The translations under genes were made by a program, and so were the position numbers. Below the pieces are notes generated by a model, which was not told the origin of the DNA, made no database searches, and was given only the letters and a program-made list of their open reading frames with translations. From the NCBI RefSeq assembly GCF_963676485.1, contig NZ_OY781114.1, forward strand, positions 1,696,501 to 1,760,500: a DNA stretch of 64,000 nucleotides, read 5' to 3'. The number at the start of each line of letters is the position of its first letter. Positions within the stretch are counted from its first letter, which is position 1. This document shows positions 8,943-17,356 of this stretch, one piece after another. The stretch comes from an uncultured Cohaesibacter sp. (GTDB taxonomy: Bacteria; Pseudomonadota; Alphaproteobacteria; Rhizobiales; Cohaesibacteraceae).

Positions 8943-9854
8943 ATGAACGGAAATCATGACGTTGGCGGTAGTCTCGTCTGGGACGATCTGCGCATATTCT
9001 TGGCCATCAGCCGCGAAGGCACCTTGAGTGGTGCAGCCAAACGTCTGCGGCTTGGCTTGGCCACCGTATCGCGACGCATGGAGCGGCTGGAAGCGGCGGT
9101 CGGGCAGCCGCTCTTCTTGCGGCAACAGACCGGATATAGCTTGACTGAAGATGGCGCCGCGATGGTCGAACGCGCCGAGGAGATGGAAGCTGCTGCACGT
9201 TCCCTGACCTCCAGGATGGCGGAAAGCCCAGAGGTCTCGGGGATCGTCCGCTTGGCGACAGCAGAGAACCTTGCCACCGGGTTGCTCCTACCCAACTTGC
9301 GAGGTTTCCGAGCCAAGTATCCACGACTGACAATTGACATGGTGACGGATATCGCCACGGTGAACCTGCACCGACGGGATGCCGACCTCGCGCTACGCAT
9401 GGTCAAGCCAGACCGAGGGCATGTGTCGCTTCAGCGCTTGGGCACGTTGGGCTACGGCCTATATGCCTCGGACAGCTATCTGGCGCAAAGGGTTAGCAAC
9501 GTGGACGCTGCCGATTTTGACGCGGATGACTTTATCACCTGGGGCGAGGCGCAGGCCCATCTGCCCGCTGCACAATGGGTGGAAAGCCGCCTGCAAGGGC
9601 GTGTCCCGGCCTTGAGCACGTCAAGCGTTGCGACGCAGCTTGCGGCCTGCAGCGCCGGCGTGGGCTTTGCGATCCTGCCGCATTTCCTCGCAAGATCAAA
9701 AGGGCTGATCTGTTTGGATGGTGAGCTTGGCATCGATCAGACAATCTGGCTCGTCACCCAGTCAGATTTGGTACAGTCACGCCGCATCCAAGCCGTCTCA
9801 GAATTCTGCCGGAATATCATCCGACAGTATCGTGATGAGCTTGCAAATGCGTGA
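8943..9854 (+). CDS. LysR family transcriptional regulator
   Basis: A 303-residue LysR-type regulator. The N-terminal helix-turn-helix spans about residues 14-70 (WDDLRIFLAISREGTLSGAA, LGLATVSRRMERLEAAVG), followed by a substrate-binding domain (SGIVRLATAENLATGLLLPN). The WDDLR start and VTDIATVNLHRRDADLALRM block place it in the subgroup that regulates neighbouring oxidoreductases. The start at 8943 is chosen by family alignment; an in-frame ATG at 8904 is possible and neither has a strong ribosome binding site. It is divergent from the aldo/keto reductase gene. Confidence 0.88.
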   Translation: MNGNHDVGGSLVWDDLRIFLAISREGTLSGAAKRLRLGLATVSRRMERLEAAVGQPLFLRQQTGYSLTEDGAAMVERAEEMEAAARSLTSRMAESPEVSGIVRLATAENLATGLLLPNLRGFRAKYPRLTIDMVTDIATVNLHRRDADLALRMVKPDRGHVSLQRLGTLGYGLYASDSYLAQRVSNVDAADFDADDFITWGEAQAHLPAAQWVESRLQGRVPALSTSSVATQLAACSAGVGFAILPHFLARSKGLICLDGELGIDQTIWLVTQSDLVQSRRIQAVSEFCRNIIRQYRDELANA

Positions 9855-9913
9855 CGTACGCTCGTGTTCGATCAAAGCAGACGTTAGTAATCCGTGCTGC
9901 AATTCGCAAACTG

Positions 9914-10080
9914 AGCTCGGAGCGGACTGGTGCACTGCATCAGCATACGAAAACGCACATCCACGTTGGTGATTTGCAATCGGGGCCCACTGCTGACATT
10001 CGGCTGTCGGCGCCTGCTGAAAGGCAGCTTCCCCAACGCAGCCGTTCGAGCACAGCGCAATATCTCGGCACTCAGGGCGA
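9914..10080 (+). repeat. Family 1 intergenic repeat, full length, forward
   Basis: Left module (GAGCTCGGAGCGGACTGG, GCATACGAAAACGCACATCC, GATTTGCAATCGGGGCCC) and right module (GACATTCGGCTGTCGG, GCAGCTTCCCCAACGCAGCC, GTTCGAGCACAGCGCAATAT), moderately diverged. Confidence 0.75.
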
Positions 10081-10180
10081 CAACGCGAAGGAAGTAGAAG
10101 AAGACAGCGTGCCGGTGCTAAGATCTTATACCGATACCGCCGAGCATTGGACTGAGTCATCATCCATGCTTCGCCCTCGT

Positions 10181-10744
10181 ATGGAGACCAAGTTGACGAG
10201 AACTCTCGATGTGCGCCGGCATTCAATTCGCTCAAAACCCTCTCAGGAGCTGACAGAACAAGGCCGAATGCTAGCCGCCAAGTCGGCGGAAAGCCTGTCG
10301 CACGTCGATCAGGTTTTGGTTAGCGAGCTAGGCCGGGGTGCGAACACGGCAATTGCAATGGGCTATAAGGTGTCTCGCAGCATTCCGGGTCTGGGAGACA
10401 TAGATGGCGCTCTGATTGAGCAAATCTCTTGGCCCTCGCCACTTTCCTATATCGCAGAAGCGTGCCGGGAAAATGAACAATGCAGGGCGTTCGCTGAAGC
10501 CCAAAGAATGCACTGGCAACATGGCATCGAACGTCTGCCCGAAGCAACAAACACACTGTTGATCAGCCACGGCGGTATCATGGAGCTGGGGCTCATCGGG
10601 TGTGTTCCTGATGAAGACTTCGCAGCAATAGGCGATGTCTTTGCGTATTGTGAGGGATTTCGTCTCTCGTTTTGCAATGAAGTTTGGAGCCTGGAGCATA
10701 CATATCGCGTCGACCATGACCTCAGAATCGTTAACACAGACTAG
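10181..10744 (+). CDS. Histidine phosphatase family protein
   Basis: A protein of about 187 residues of the phosphoglycerate-mutase-like histidine phosphatase superfamily. The phosphate-binding arginine-histidine start motif is RRHS rather than the usual RHG, followed by the typical SKPSQELTEQGRMLAAKSAE segment. The second histidine motif is ISHGGIMELG. The central SELGRGANTAIAMG segment carries the expected arginine. The substrate is unknown. The start is uncertain: ATGs at 10166 and 10181 are both in frame and neither has a clear ribosome binding site. It is a single-gene unit between family 1 repeats. Confidence 0.78.
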   Translation: METKLTRTLDVRRHSIRSKPSQELTEQGRMLAAKSAESLSHVDQVLVSELGRGANTAIAMGYKVSRSIPGLGDIDGALIEQISWPSPLSYIAEACRENEQCRAFAEAQRMHWQHGIERLPEATNTLLISHGGIMELGLIGCVPDEDFAAIGDVFAYCEGFRLSFCNEVWSLEHTYRVDHDLRIVNTD

Positions 10745-10759
10745 AGCGCTCCCCAACAG

Positions 10760-10872
10760 AACGGCCCTAACCCGACATTCGCAGGTTGCCACAAGCCGCT
10801 AGGCAGCTTCCGCATTCCTGCCGTTCGAGCAAGCCGCAGCATTTTTAGTGGCTAGGTGACGGGTGGCGGACC
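10760..10872 (+). repeat. Family 1 intergenic repeat, right module, forward
   Basis: ACGGCCCTAACCCGACATTC, CAGCTTCCGCATTCCTGCC, GTTCGAGCAAGCCGCAGC, ATTTTTAGTGGCTAGGTGAC. The CTAGGTGAC right edge is the variant also found at 25.9, 29.3 and 29.7 kb. Confidence 0.75.
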
Positions 10873-10938
10873 TTCCGGTCATTCGCCGCACGAGCATGAG
10901 AAACGCAGCGTCCGACAGCAAGGCGACGGGGCCGCCGC

Positions 10939-11382
10939 TCACATAGGTGACTGATGCCGCAAATGAATGAGGGGATAAGGCCTTCCCTGCCCATCATGGG
11001 AAGACGTTCCCGTGCGGACGAAACCGACATGCTCATAGAACGCGAGCGCCTCTGGGTTTTGCTCATTCACATCGGTTGTCAGCTCAGGGTGGGCCGCGAT
11101 GGCTCGCGATATGAAGGCTTTGCCGATCCCTTTTCCATGTTGATCCGGGTCGATAAACAGTGCCTCCAGATGACCGTCATGCAGAAACATGAACCCCTGC
11201 GGCGTGCCTGTGGCATCGACTGCAAGTTGCAGGCTCACCTGTGGGAAGAACTCCATAAGCTCGGCCTCAATGGCCGACTTGTCGACGGGCGCAAGGAAGT
11301 GATGAGTGGCGTCGACCGCCCGACGCCATATCTCCATGACGCGCAGCAAGTCCTTATCTGTTGAAGGTCTGAAAGTAAGCAT
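10939..11382 (-). CDS. GNAT family N-acetyltransferase
   Basis: A 147-residue acetyltransferase of the GNAT superfamily, using acetyl-CoA; the substrate is unknown. It resembles the YjaB-like subgroup (LTFRPSTDKDLLRVMEIWRR, VDATHHFLAP). The acetyl-CoA pyrophosphate loop is DQHGKGIGKAF, and the typical NPEALAFYEHVGF motif near the C-terminus is present. The ATG at 11382 fits the family start; an upstream TTG at 11397 is less likely. It lies alone between two family 1 right modules. Confidence 0.85.
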   Translation of the reverse strand: MLTFRPSTDKDLLRVMEIWRRAVDATHHFLAPVDKSAIEAELMEFFPQVSLQLAVDATGTPQGFMFLHDGHLEALFIDPDQHGKGIGKAFISRAIAAHPELTTDVNEQNPEALAFYEHVGFVRTGTSSHDGQGRPYPLIHLRHQSPM

Positions 11383-11447
11383 GGTACTCGTTAACAAAAC
11401 TGTCCCACTGTCCGCAATGGCACTGAAGCAGATTTAAATCCAGATCC

Positions 11448-11559
11448 CTGCCCTAACCGGTCATTCAGCTATCGAGATCTGCTGCAAATCCGCTTCCCCA
11501 TTGCTGCCATTCGAATGAGGTGCAGCATTTTCAGCAAACAGATGACGGATGGGCCGACG
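11448..11559 (+). repeat. Family 1 intergenic repeat, right module, forward
   Basis: CCCTAACCGGTCATTCAG, TATCGAGATCTGCTGCAAAT, CGCTTCCCCATTGCTGCC, ATTCGAATGAGGTGCAGC. It is almost identical to the copy at 40810-40919, with only a handful of differences over about 110 bp, although they lie 29 kb apart. Confidence 0.85.
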
Positions 11560-11626
11560 AAGCCGACATCCGCTACAGGGGCGTACACTGACTATCGGAT
11601 TTGTTTGGCGCAAATCTATTGGCCGA

Positions 11627-12595
11627 TCAATCCTGAGAACTATAAGCGATCCAGTTCCTCATATCCTGCGCAGCGATATTTCCTCCACAGACAACCACCC
11701 CTACGACTGCGTCAGAGGGAAGTTTCTTGGCCACGTGAATAGCACCAGCGAGAGCGGCTCCGGACGCAAGCTCAACCCATTGCCCCGCATTTTCGCCGAA
11801 AGAGATCATTCCTGCTATGGCTTCTCGATCAGAAACAATCAAAACATCTTCAAGATAGGCTTGGGCGTGGCGCAGCATCCGATCACTCACTATCGGGACA
11901 CCGAGTGTCGAAATAATCGAGCTTACTTCGATTTCTACGGGTGTTTTTGCTCGTAGGGCTCGATCCATAGAAGCGGCTCCGTCGGTCTCAACACCCCAAA
12001 TCCGGATCTCCGGTTTGATGGCTTTCAAAGCTGTCGCGACACCCGCCAACATCGTGCCTCCTCCGATAGCCACAAAGACATCTGTCAAAGCCGGACAATC
12101 TTCGATGAACTCCTGCGCCAGTGTTCCGTGTCCTTCAGCGATTACCGTATCGTCGCAGTCGTCGAGGATGGTATAACCTTGTTGGGCGAGCAATTCTGAT
12201 TGCAAAAATGCTTCTCGAACGTCTTCGGTCACGATAACTGGGATACCAAGAGCACGGATTTTTGCGATGGACGAGGCAGGCGCCGTTTTCGGCATGATGA
12301 TTGTGACATGAGCGTTCAGGTTCGCAGCAGCTTGGGCTATCGCTATTCCGAAGTTACCGCCGCTCACCGCGGCGAAACGTTGGGACGGCAGCTCAGATTT
12401 GATTTCTGCGAATTTGTTTAGAACACCCCGAGCCTTGAAACTGCCACCAATCTGTGTGTTTTCAAGTTTGAGATAGACTGGCCGCTTGATAATCGAAGAT
12501 AAATTAGGACTTTCGATTGTTGCGGTGCGAATGATGTCTTTGCGGATGCGGTGTGCGGCAGAGTGGATTGCGCTCGCGTCGATAAGGGATTTCAT
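11627..12595 (-). CDS. Threonine/serine dehydratase-like PLP-dependent enzyme
   Basis: A 322-residue fold-type II pyridoxal-phosphate enzyme of the threonine/serine dehydratase group, which deaminates hydroxy-amino acids to 2-oxo acids. The cofactor lysine is K54 in GGSFKARG. SGGNFGIAIAQAA is the asparagine loop binding the cofactor, and VAIGGGTMLAGVATA is the phosphate-binding glycine loop. There is no C-terminal ACT domain, so it is of the catabolic or hydroxyaspartate-dehydratase-like type. The start is the ATG of MKSLIDAS; the longer open frame upstream overlaps the divergent promoter region. It is divergent from the SDR gene at 12755. Confidence 0.85.
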   Translation of the reverse strand: MKSLIDASAIHSAAHRIRKDIIRTATIESPNLSSIIKRPVYLKLENTQIGGSFKARGVLNKFAEIKSELPSQRFAAVSGGNFGIAIAQAAANLNAHVTIIMPKTAPASSIAKIRALGIPVIVTEDVREAFLQSELLAQQGYTILDDCDDTVIAEGHGTLAQEFIEDCPALTDVFVAIGGGTMLAGVATALKAIKPEIRIWGVETDGAASMDRALRAKTPVEIEVSSIISTLGVPIVSDRMLRHAQAYLEDVLIVSDREAIAGMISFGENAGQWVELASGAALAGAIHVAKKLPSDAVVGVVVCGGNIAAQDMRNWIAYSSQD

Positions 12596-12754
12596 TTGAA
12601 CTCGTGGAAATGATGCGGGATGATAGAAGCCTAATTTCACAAATGACACATCACTTCCAGCATGGCAAGCAAAGGGGCGATAGACCGCCAAGCGGCACCT
12701 GTGCACTTGATTCCATTCGGTTCGCTATTGAGATATTTACATAAGGACAAAAAC

Positions 12755-13516
12755 ATGAACGCTGTTTCGCAGAATCCTTTGATTTTGATAACAGGAGGGA
12801 GTCGTGGGGTGGGGGCAGCAACCGCCCGCCTTGCCGCAGCAAAGGGCTACGATGTCGTCATTACCTTTTTGTCCAACGACGATGCTGCACAAGGGGTTGT
12901 GGCTGATGTGGAAGCGGCCGGGCGCCGGGCTTTGGCGGTGCGCGCGGATAGCGCCGAGCCTAACCAGATTTCCGAGCTATTCTCCACGATAGATCGGGAA
13001 TTTGGCCGGATCGATGTCCTTGTGAACAATGCCGGGATCATCGCGCAGCAATCCCGGCTTGAAAACATCAGTTCCGAGCGTATGAAACGCATCTTTGCGG
13101 TCAACGCGATCGGTCCTATGCTTTGCGCCCAGCAGGCAGCTAAGCGAATGTCCTCTCGCAACAACGGGTCGGGCGGCGTGATAATCAATATCTCTTCGGC
13201 TTCGGCCAGGCTTGGCAGTCCGAATGAATATGTCGATTACGCCGCTTCAAAGGGTGCCTTGGAATCTTTCACCACTGGCTTTGCCAAGGAAGTGGCGCAG
13301 GAAGGAATACGCGTCTGCTGTATTCGGCCCGGTCACATCTATACCGAAATGCATGCCAGCGGTGGAGAGCCCGGACGGGTGGATCGCGTGAAAGACACAA
13401 TTCCTATGGGAAGAGGTGGTCAACCTGAAGAAGTAGCCCGTGCCATTCTTTGGCTAGCCAGTGAAGAGGCCTCCTTTATCACTGGAACGTTTCTAGACGT
13501 CACGGGTGGTAAATGA
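12755..13516 (+). CDS. SDR family oxidoreductase
   Basis: A 253-residue short-chain dehydrogenase/reductase. The cofactor motif TGGSRGVG is at residues 13-20, NNAG is present in VLVNNAGIIAQQSR, and the active-site tyrosine and lysine are in VDYAASKGALESF. The C-terminal ITGTFLDVTGGK is typical. An AAGGAC ribosome binding site precedes the ATG. It is divergent from the dehydratase gene with about 160 bp between starts. No regulator is encoded in this pair, unlike most neighbouring divergent pairs. Confidence 0.9.
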   Translation: MNAVSQNPLILITGGSRGVGAATARLAAAKGYDVVITFLSNDDAAQGVVADVEAAGRRALAVRADSAEPNQISELFSTIDREFGRIDVLVNNAGIIAQQSRLENISSERMKRIFAVNAIGPMLCAQQAAKRMSSRNNGSGGVIINISSASARLGSPNEYVDYAASKGALESFTTGFAKEVAQEGIRVCCIRPGHIYTEMHASGGEPGRVDRVKDTIPMGRGGQPEEVARAILWLASEEASFITGTFLDVTGGK

Positions 13517-13688
13517 TGAAAGGATGGCTGGAGGCCAATCGGGAAGACTGAATTGAAACGTACCATGCCAAGCTTCCACTGCCGATGTGGGATTCTACGG
13601 TTTTCAATCCACTTTACCGGCACTACAGGAAAACCCATTCTACAAATTTATCGAAAAATCTGACGCGGGCGCCTTTTTCAGCGAAAAC

Positions 13689-13862
13689 AGCTCAATCCGG
13701 ACTGGTGCACTGCATCAATGATTTAAAACGTGATTTAAAACGGCCATTCAGGCCGTGATTTGCAATGGCGGCCCATAGCTGCCGGTCGTCAATTATAAAT
13801 TGCAGCAAGGCCGCCGCCTCATTGCTGTCATTCAAACAAAGTGCAGCATTCTCACAAACTCA
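13689..13862 (+). repeat. Family 1 intergenic repeat, full length, forward (left edge of GNAT duplication)
   Basis: Left module (GGACTGGTGCACTGCATCA, then a short duplication of GTGATTTAAAACG) followed by GATTTGCAATGGCGGCCC and the right module (GCCGGTCGTCAATTATAAAT, CCTCATTGCTGTCATTCAAA, GTGCAGCATTCTCA). The right module is duplicated in inverted orientation near 23.2 kb. Confidence 0.8.
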
Positions 13863-13936
13863 GAGGCAGGTTGGTTGGACTTGGCTGTCGTTGGATGCCC
13901 CTGTCGAAATGGCCATTTGCACGAATTTCAACGCAA

Positions 13937-14407
13937 CTACTTTTTTTGAGGCACAACGTCGAACCGTTTGCAGATTAAACCTTCTGGCGTTCGATATGTT
14001 CGAAACCCCATAGCTTCATAGTAGGCTAGTGCTTCCAAGTTGTCTGCCGCAATGGTCGCATCAATCTGTGCAATTGAAGCCTCTCTGGCTAAGCTGCTGC
14101 TAACTTCAAAAAGCGCGCGTCCCACACCTCGGCGAGCAGAGGACGGTCGAATGTGCGTACCGATGATGCCCCAGCCTGTTTCAACCCCGTAGGGATTGCC
14201 AGCTACGGCACGTATCAGAGACTGAAAGCCAAGTACGGCACCATTTTCCTCGACCACCGTACAGCAAATCTTACTCGGACCTTCAATATAGTGCGCGCGT
14301 ACGAAACTCTCGTCGTCAGGGCTCTTTCGCTTTCCAGCCGCTGTCAGTTCTTTGAGAAATGCGCTCATTTGTTCGACGTCGCCAACCTCAGCAGTTCTAG
14401 TTTTCAC
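13937..14407 (-). CDS. GNAT family N-acetyltransferase, copy 1 of inverted duplicate
   Basis: A 156-residue GNAT acetyltransferase if the GTG at 14407 is used; a TTG at 14422 would add five residues. It has the RTAEVGDVEQMSAFLKEL start, the acetyl-CoA loop RPSSARRGVGRALF and the NLEALAYYEAMGFR motif, typical of phosphinothricin-acetyltransferase-like proteins. The substrate is unknown. It is identical to the gene at 22654-23124 except for two residues in the last eight (DVVPQKK here, GVVSQKK there). The gene and its flanking family 1 repeats are duplicated in opposite orientation. Confidence 0.88.
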   Translation of the reverse strand: MKTRTAEVGDVEQMSAFLKELTAAGKRKSPDDESFVRAHYIEGPSKICCTVVEENGAVLGFQSLIRAVAGNPYGVETGWGIIGTHIRPSSARRGVGRALFEVSSSLAREASIAQIDATIAADNLEALAYYEAMGFRTYRTPEGLICKRFDVVPQKK

Positions 14408-14506
14408 GATTGCATCTCTCAATAACTAAGTTAATTTCGACTGGAAATCTCACGAAAGCCATGTATGGCTTACTGATGACAAACGCTAGATCATGCTGCG
14501 ATATTG

Positions 14507-14696
14507 GTCAAGACGGGCTCCAAGCGGTCGAGTACGACGTGTCATGATGACAACCGCTCATCCAGATCCGCGCTTTGCAATCGGCGGCCCGAAGCCGGCA
14601 TTCGACAGCCATCATCTGGGGCAAGTCCACTTCCCCATTGCCGTCATTCGAATGAGGTGCAGCATTTCCATAGACGATGTGACCGGTGGGCGGACG
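14507..14696 (+). repeat. Family 1 intergenic repeat, full length, forward (reference copy)
   Basis: One of the best complete copies: AAGACGGGCTCCAAGCGGTC, CATGATGACAACCGCTCATC, TTTGCAATCGGCGGCCC, GCCGGCATTCGACAGCC, CTTCCCCATTGCCGTCATTC, GAATGAGGTGCAGCATTT, GTGGGCGGAC. The left part and half of the right module recur inverted at 22370-22556; the match breaks inside the CATTCG box. Confidence 0.9.
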
Positions 14697-14762
14697 ACGC
14701 GGACATTGGATTGGCTGCAAAAAAATGCTACTTAAAATGCGTTCACGGGGGGACAAACTATT

Positions 14763-15347
14763 ATGTATAGCTTCCTGCATTCTGTCTGGCACAGTCATCG
14801 AGCCAAAGTAGCGCTCAGCTTCTTTTGTTTACTGATCGCGGCTTTCGACACCTTCTGGCAAGAGATTTCACCAATTGCCGCCGGTGCATTGGCATTGGCC
14901 TTAGTGCCTTGGGTTGTTGGTCTAGTCGAACGAATTACTGCGCCAGGAGGCTTCGAGGTCGTTTTCGCAAAAGTGGAACGTCAGCTAGATCAATCTCACA
15001 CTGTCGCTGACGAGGAGGATTTAGCTGCGTTCAAGTACTTCGAAAGCAGCGACCCAAACTTAGCAATCGCAATGCTTCGTGTACAAGTTGAACGACGTCT
15101 CCGACAGATTGCAGAAGACGTAATGCTGGAGCCAGATTCGCGTGGGCGGCCACGTACGCTGAGAACTTTGGCAGATGCACTTGGTCAGCAAGGGGCGATA
15201 CCGAAGGAAGCAGTCATGCTGTTGCGTGACATAATGCCTGTCATGAACGAGGCTGTTCATGGCGTGGACTTGGGCTCTAGAGGATTGGATTTCGCACTGA
15301 CCTATGGACCGAGAATTCTTTCGCTGCTCAAGCGTACTGAAGACTAG
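14763..15347 (+). CDS. Hypothetical membrane protein with HEPN/DUF4145-like C-terminal helices
   Basis: The function is not recognised. The 194-residue product has two N-terminal hydrophobic segments (residues 15-30, VALSFFCLLIAAFDTF, and 37-55, IAAGALALALVPWVVGLVE) and a cytosolic helical C-terminus. The stretch LAIAMLRVQVERRLRQIAED followed by LMPVMNEAVHG-like spacing (RDIMPVMNEAVHG) resembles the DUF4145/HEPN-type helical pairs found in defence-related and signalling proteins, but the key RxxxH motif is not clear. It is a single-gene unit between two family 1 copies. Confidence 0.65.
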   Translation: MYSFLHSVWHSHRAKVALSFFCLLIAAFDTFWQEISPIAAGALALALVPWVVGLVERITAPGGFEVVFAKVERQLDQSHTVADEEDLAAFKYFESSDPNLAIAMLRVQVERRLRQIAEDVMLEPDSRGRPRTLRTLADALGQQGAIPKEAVMLLRDIMPVMNEAVHGVDLGSRGLDFALTYGPRILSLLKRTED

Positions 15348-15363
15348 GTCAACGTCGTAATTT

Positions 15364-15485
15364 GGGCTCGATCCGGACCGGCGCGGCGCAGCATGGGTTA
15401 AAAGCCGTTATCCAGGTCATGATTTGCAGTCGCGGCCTATCTCCTGCCGTTGATCAATGAAAGTCGGTGCCGCGATGCCTTCCTA
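15364..15485 (+). repeat. Family 1 intergenic repeat, left module and start of right, forward
   Basis: GGGCTCGATCCGGACCGGCG, AAAGCCGTTATCCAGGTCAT, GATTTGCAGTCGCGGCC. The right module is unrecognisable after CTGCCGTTGATC. Confidence 0.65.
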
Positions 15486-15516
15486 AACCTGCCCTTGAAA
15501 AGCCTTCCGAAACAAT

Positions 15517-16065
15517 CTAACGCGGACTGTCCATAACGAGTAGAAGTAGGGCTTCTCCGTCCTGCGCTTCATAAGAATGCTCTACATCGGCAGAATATCG
15601 ATAATAATCACCCGGACCGATTTCAGCCGGTTTATCGGCCGGGCCCAGTCGCACTCTCCCGCTACAGAGGAAGGCGTGCTCGACGGTTCCGCGCGGATGT
15701 GCCTCCGAGTGCCGGATCGAACCAGATCTTAATGTGACACGGTAGAGATCCCGCCTCCGATCCGGCGGACATTTATCCAGAAGCACTGTTGTCAAATCCG
15801 ATTGTTCGGCCGAGATACTGACACCTTCGGCCGCACGGATCAGCGCGCTATGGGACGATGCGCTTTCGAACAGAGAACTAAACGGAATTTCGAGAGCAGT
15901 TGCTATGGCCCAGAGCGTTTCGACATTCGGATTGCCTTTGCCTGTTTCAAGTTGCGACAGTGTCGATTTGGCAAGACCGGCCTTTGATGCAAGCGCTGAA
16001 AGGGTAAGTTGAGCCTGTTCCCTCTCGCGTCGGATTGCGGCGGCTATGATCGTATTTGGTGACAT
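15517..16065 (-). CDS. XRE family regulator with cupin domain
   Basis: A 182-residue transcription regulator with an N-terminal Cro/CI-type helix-turn-helix (residues 10-65: LTLSALASKAGLAKSTLSQL, GKGNPNVETLWAIATAL) and a C-terminal cupin sensor (HPRGTVEHAFLCSGRVRLGP, ADKPAEIGPGDYYRY). Regulators of this shape often stand beside AzlCD amino-acid exporters, and here azlC and azlD are directly divergent with 92 bp between the starts. An inverted repeat in that gap is a probable operator. Confidence 0.9.
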   Translation of the reverse strand: MSPNTIIAAAIRREREQAQLTLSALASKAGLAKSTLSQLETGKGNPNVETLWAIATALEIPFSSLFESASSHSALIRAAEGVSISAEQSDLTTVLLDKCPPDRRRDLYRVTLRSGSIRHSEAHPRGTVEHAFLCSGRVRLGPADKPAEIGPGDYYRYSADVEHSYEAQDGEALLLLVMDSPR

Positions 16066-16111
16066 GTGTTCATTATAGCTTCCAAATGTTCGATTTGACA
16101 AACGAATTTTT

Positions 16112-16133
16112 GTTGTTCATTATAAAGAACAAC
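16112..16133. promoter_or_regulatory. Probable operator for the XRE-cupin regulator, azlCD promoter region
   Basis: GTTGTTC and GAACAAC form a perfect 7-base inverted repeat separated by 8 bases (ATTATAAA). The sequence TGTTCATTATA of the left half recurs at about 16067, right at the regulator's own start, so a second site may control its own expression. The position between the two divergent starts fits autoregulated control of azlCD. Confidence 0.6.
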
Positions 16134-16157
16134 GTTCGATACGTTTGGGAAATAACT

Positions 16158-16871
16158 ATGTCCGAAGATTTTTCTAGTACCATTGCACTCGCTCATAGTG
16201 AGTTTCGCCGTGGCCTTAACGACGTCACTCCCCTATCTATTGGTGTTGCTGTTTATGGCGTTGCTTTCGGCCTTTTGGCCGCCAGCCAAGGTATGGCTGC
16301 TTTGACTACGGGTATTATGGGCGCGCTAGTATTCGCAGGATCATCACAGATTGTTGCTCTCGAACGAATAGCTTCAGATACCGGAGCATTGTTAGCAGTA
16401 GTTGCCGGACTAGCACTCAATCTGCGGATCTTGCTTATGACGGCATCTCTGCACAATGAACTCAGAGGCCGACCGCTTTGGCAAGTTCTGTTAGGCATCC
16501 ACCTGACCTCAGATGAAAATTGGGTGCTAATGCATGCGGCCCGCAACAAGGGAGAACCCTCCGGCTACTGGTACCTCGTCGGTGGTGGAAGCAGCCTGAT
16601 CATGATTTGGATCGTTTCGACTATGTTCGGCGCTGCCTTCGCCCAGTCGCTGCCCGATCTCTCTGAAAGTGGGTTGGATTTCGCCTTTACGGCTGCATTC
16701 ATCCTGCTTCTCACGAGCCTCTGGCAAGGCTCGCAAAGCCTGCCACCTTGGATCGTTGCGGCGGCTATTGCGGCTGGTTGCACATGGCTTTTACCGCTAG
16801 ACCCGTCCTGGGGCCTCATTGCTGGCGCAACGGCAGGAGCGGGTTTTGAAGGAATACGATACCATGGATGA
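16158..16871 (+). CDS. azlC: AzlC family branched-chain amino acid exporter, large subunit
   Basis: A 237-residue inner-membrane protein with about six to eight hydrophobic segments, matching AzlC, the large component of the AzlCD exporter that pumps branched-chain amino acids or analogues out of the cell. Family motifs are FRRGLNDVTPLSIGVAVYGV and ALVFAGSSQIVAL, followed by GLALNLRILLMTASL. The ATG at 16158 is preceded by TTGGGAAAT. The stop overlaps the start of azlD by 8 bases, indicating translational coupling. It is controlled by the divergent XRE-cupin regulator, by inference. Confidence 0.9.
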   Translation: MSEDFSSTIALAHSEFRRGLNDVTPLSIGVAVYGVAFGLLAASQGMAALTTGIMGALVFAGSSQIVALERIASDTGALLAVVAGLALNLRILLMTASLHNELRGRPLWQVLLGIHLTSDENWVLMHAARNKGEPSGYWYLVGGGSSLIMIWIVSTMFGAAFAQSLPDLSESGLDFAFTAAFILLLTSLWQGSQSLPPWIVAAAIAAGCTWLLPLDPSWGLIAGATAGAGFEGIRYHG

Positions 16872-17157
16872 AAAGCTGCTAGTTATAGCTGGTCTCGCGC
16901 TTGGAACCTTCGCAATACGAGTTGGAGGCTACTTGCTCGGTGCGAGCATACCAACTACCGGCCGATGGGCATCAGGACTAAAAGCACTGCCGGGCTGTTT
17001 GATCGCGGCGTTGTTGGCTGTGATATTAGTTCAGGGTAACCCCTCTGAGTGGGCAGCTGCGACGGTAGCACTAGTCGTCGCACTATCATCGAGAAGCCTG
17101 CCGCTAACTATGCTATCCGGGGTCGGAGCTATCTGGTTACTGCGTAGTATTGTCTGA
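16864..17157 (+). CDS. azlD: AzlD family branched-chain amino acid exporter, small subunit
   Basis: A 97-residue membrane protein with three to four hydrophobic segments (LLVIAGLALGTFAIRVGGYL, LPGCLIAALLAVILV, LPLTMLSGVGAIWLL), the expected size of AzlD. It partners AzlC in the exporter. The start overlaps the azlC stop. The two genes plus the divergent regulator make one complete, self-contained unit bounded by family 1 repeats on both sides. Confidence 0.88.
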   Translation: MDEKLLVIAGLALGTFAIRVGGYLLGASIPTTGRWASGLKALPGCLIAALLAVILVQGNPSEWAAATVALVVALSSRSLPLTMLSGVGAIWLLRSIV

Positions 17158-17189
17158 GAAGACTTGTATATTGCCCTATTGGACAAAAA

Positions 17190-17310
17190 CGTCCACCTTG
17201 GCTTGTCACTGACAGTCGCGGCCCATACCAGACGCTTGCCCGACGTCATCCTCTGAGAGACGATTTCCCCAATGCGCCCATTCAGGCAAAGCGCGGTATT
17301 GACGCGGAAT
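17190..17310 (+). repeat. Family 1 intergenic repeat, degenerate, forward
   Basis: GACAGTCGCGGCCC, GACGCTTGCCCGACGTCATC, GATTTCCCCAATGCGCCC, ATTCAGGCAAAGCGCGGTAT. It is the last forward copy before the run of reverse copies that begins near 20.6 kb. Confidence 0.65.
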
Positions 17311-17356
17311 GACTATGCAGCTGACCCCGAAGGGCCAGCCACGCGTTTCAAAAAGC

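Noticed and set aside
15100-15347. HEPN toxin assignment for the protein at 14763-15347
   Set aside because: The helical pattern is suggestive, but the catalytic RxxxxH motif is not clear and no nucleotidyltransferase antitoxin is adjacent, so a toxin-antitoxin call is not supported.
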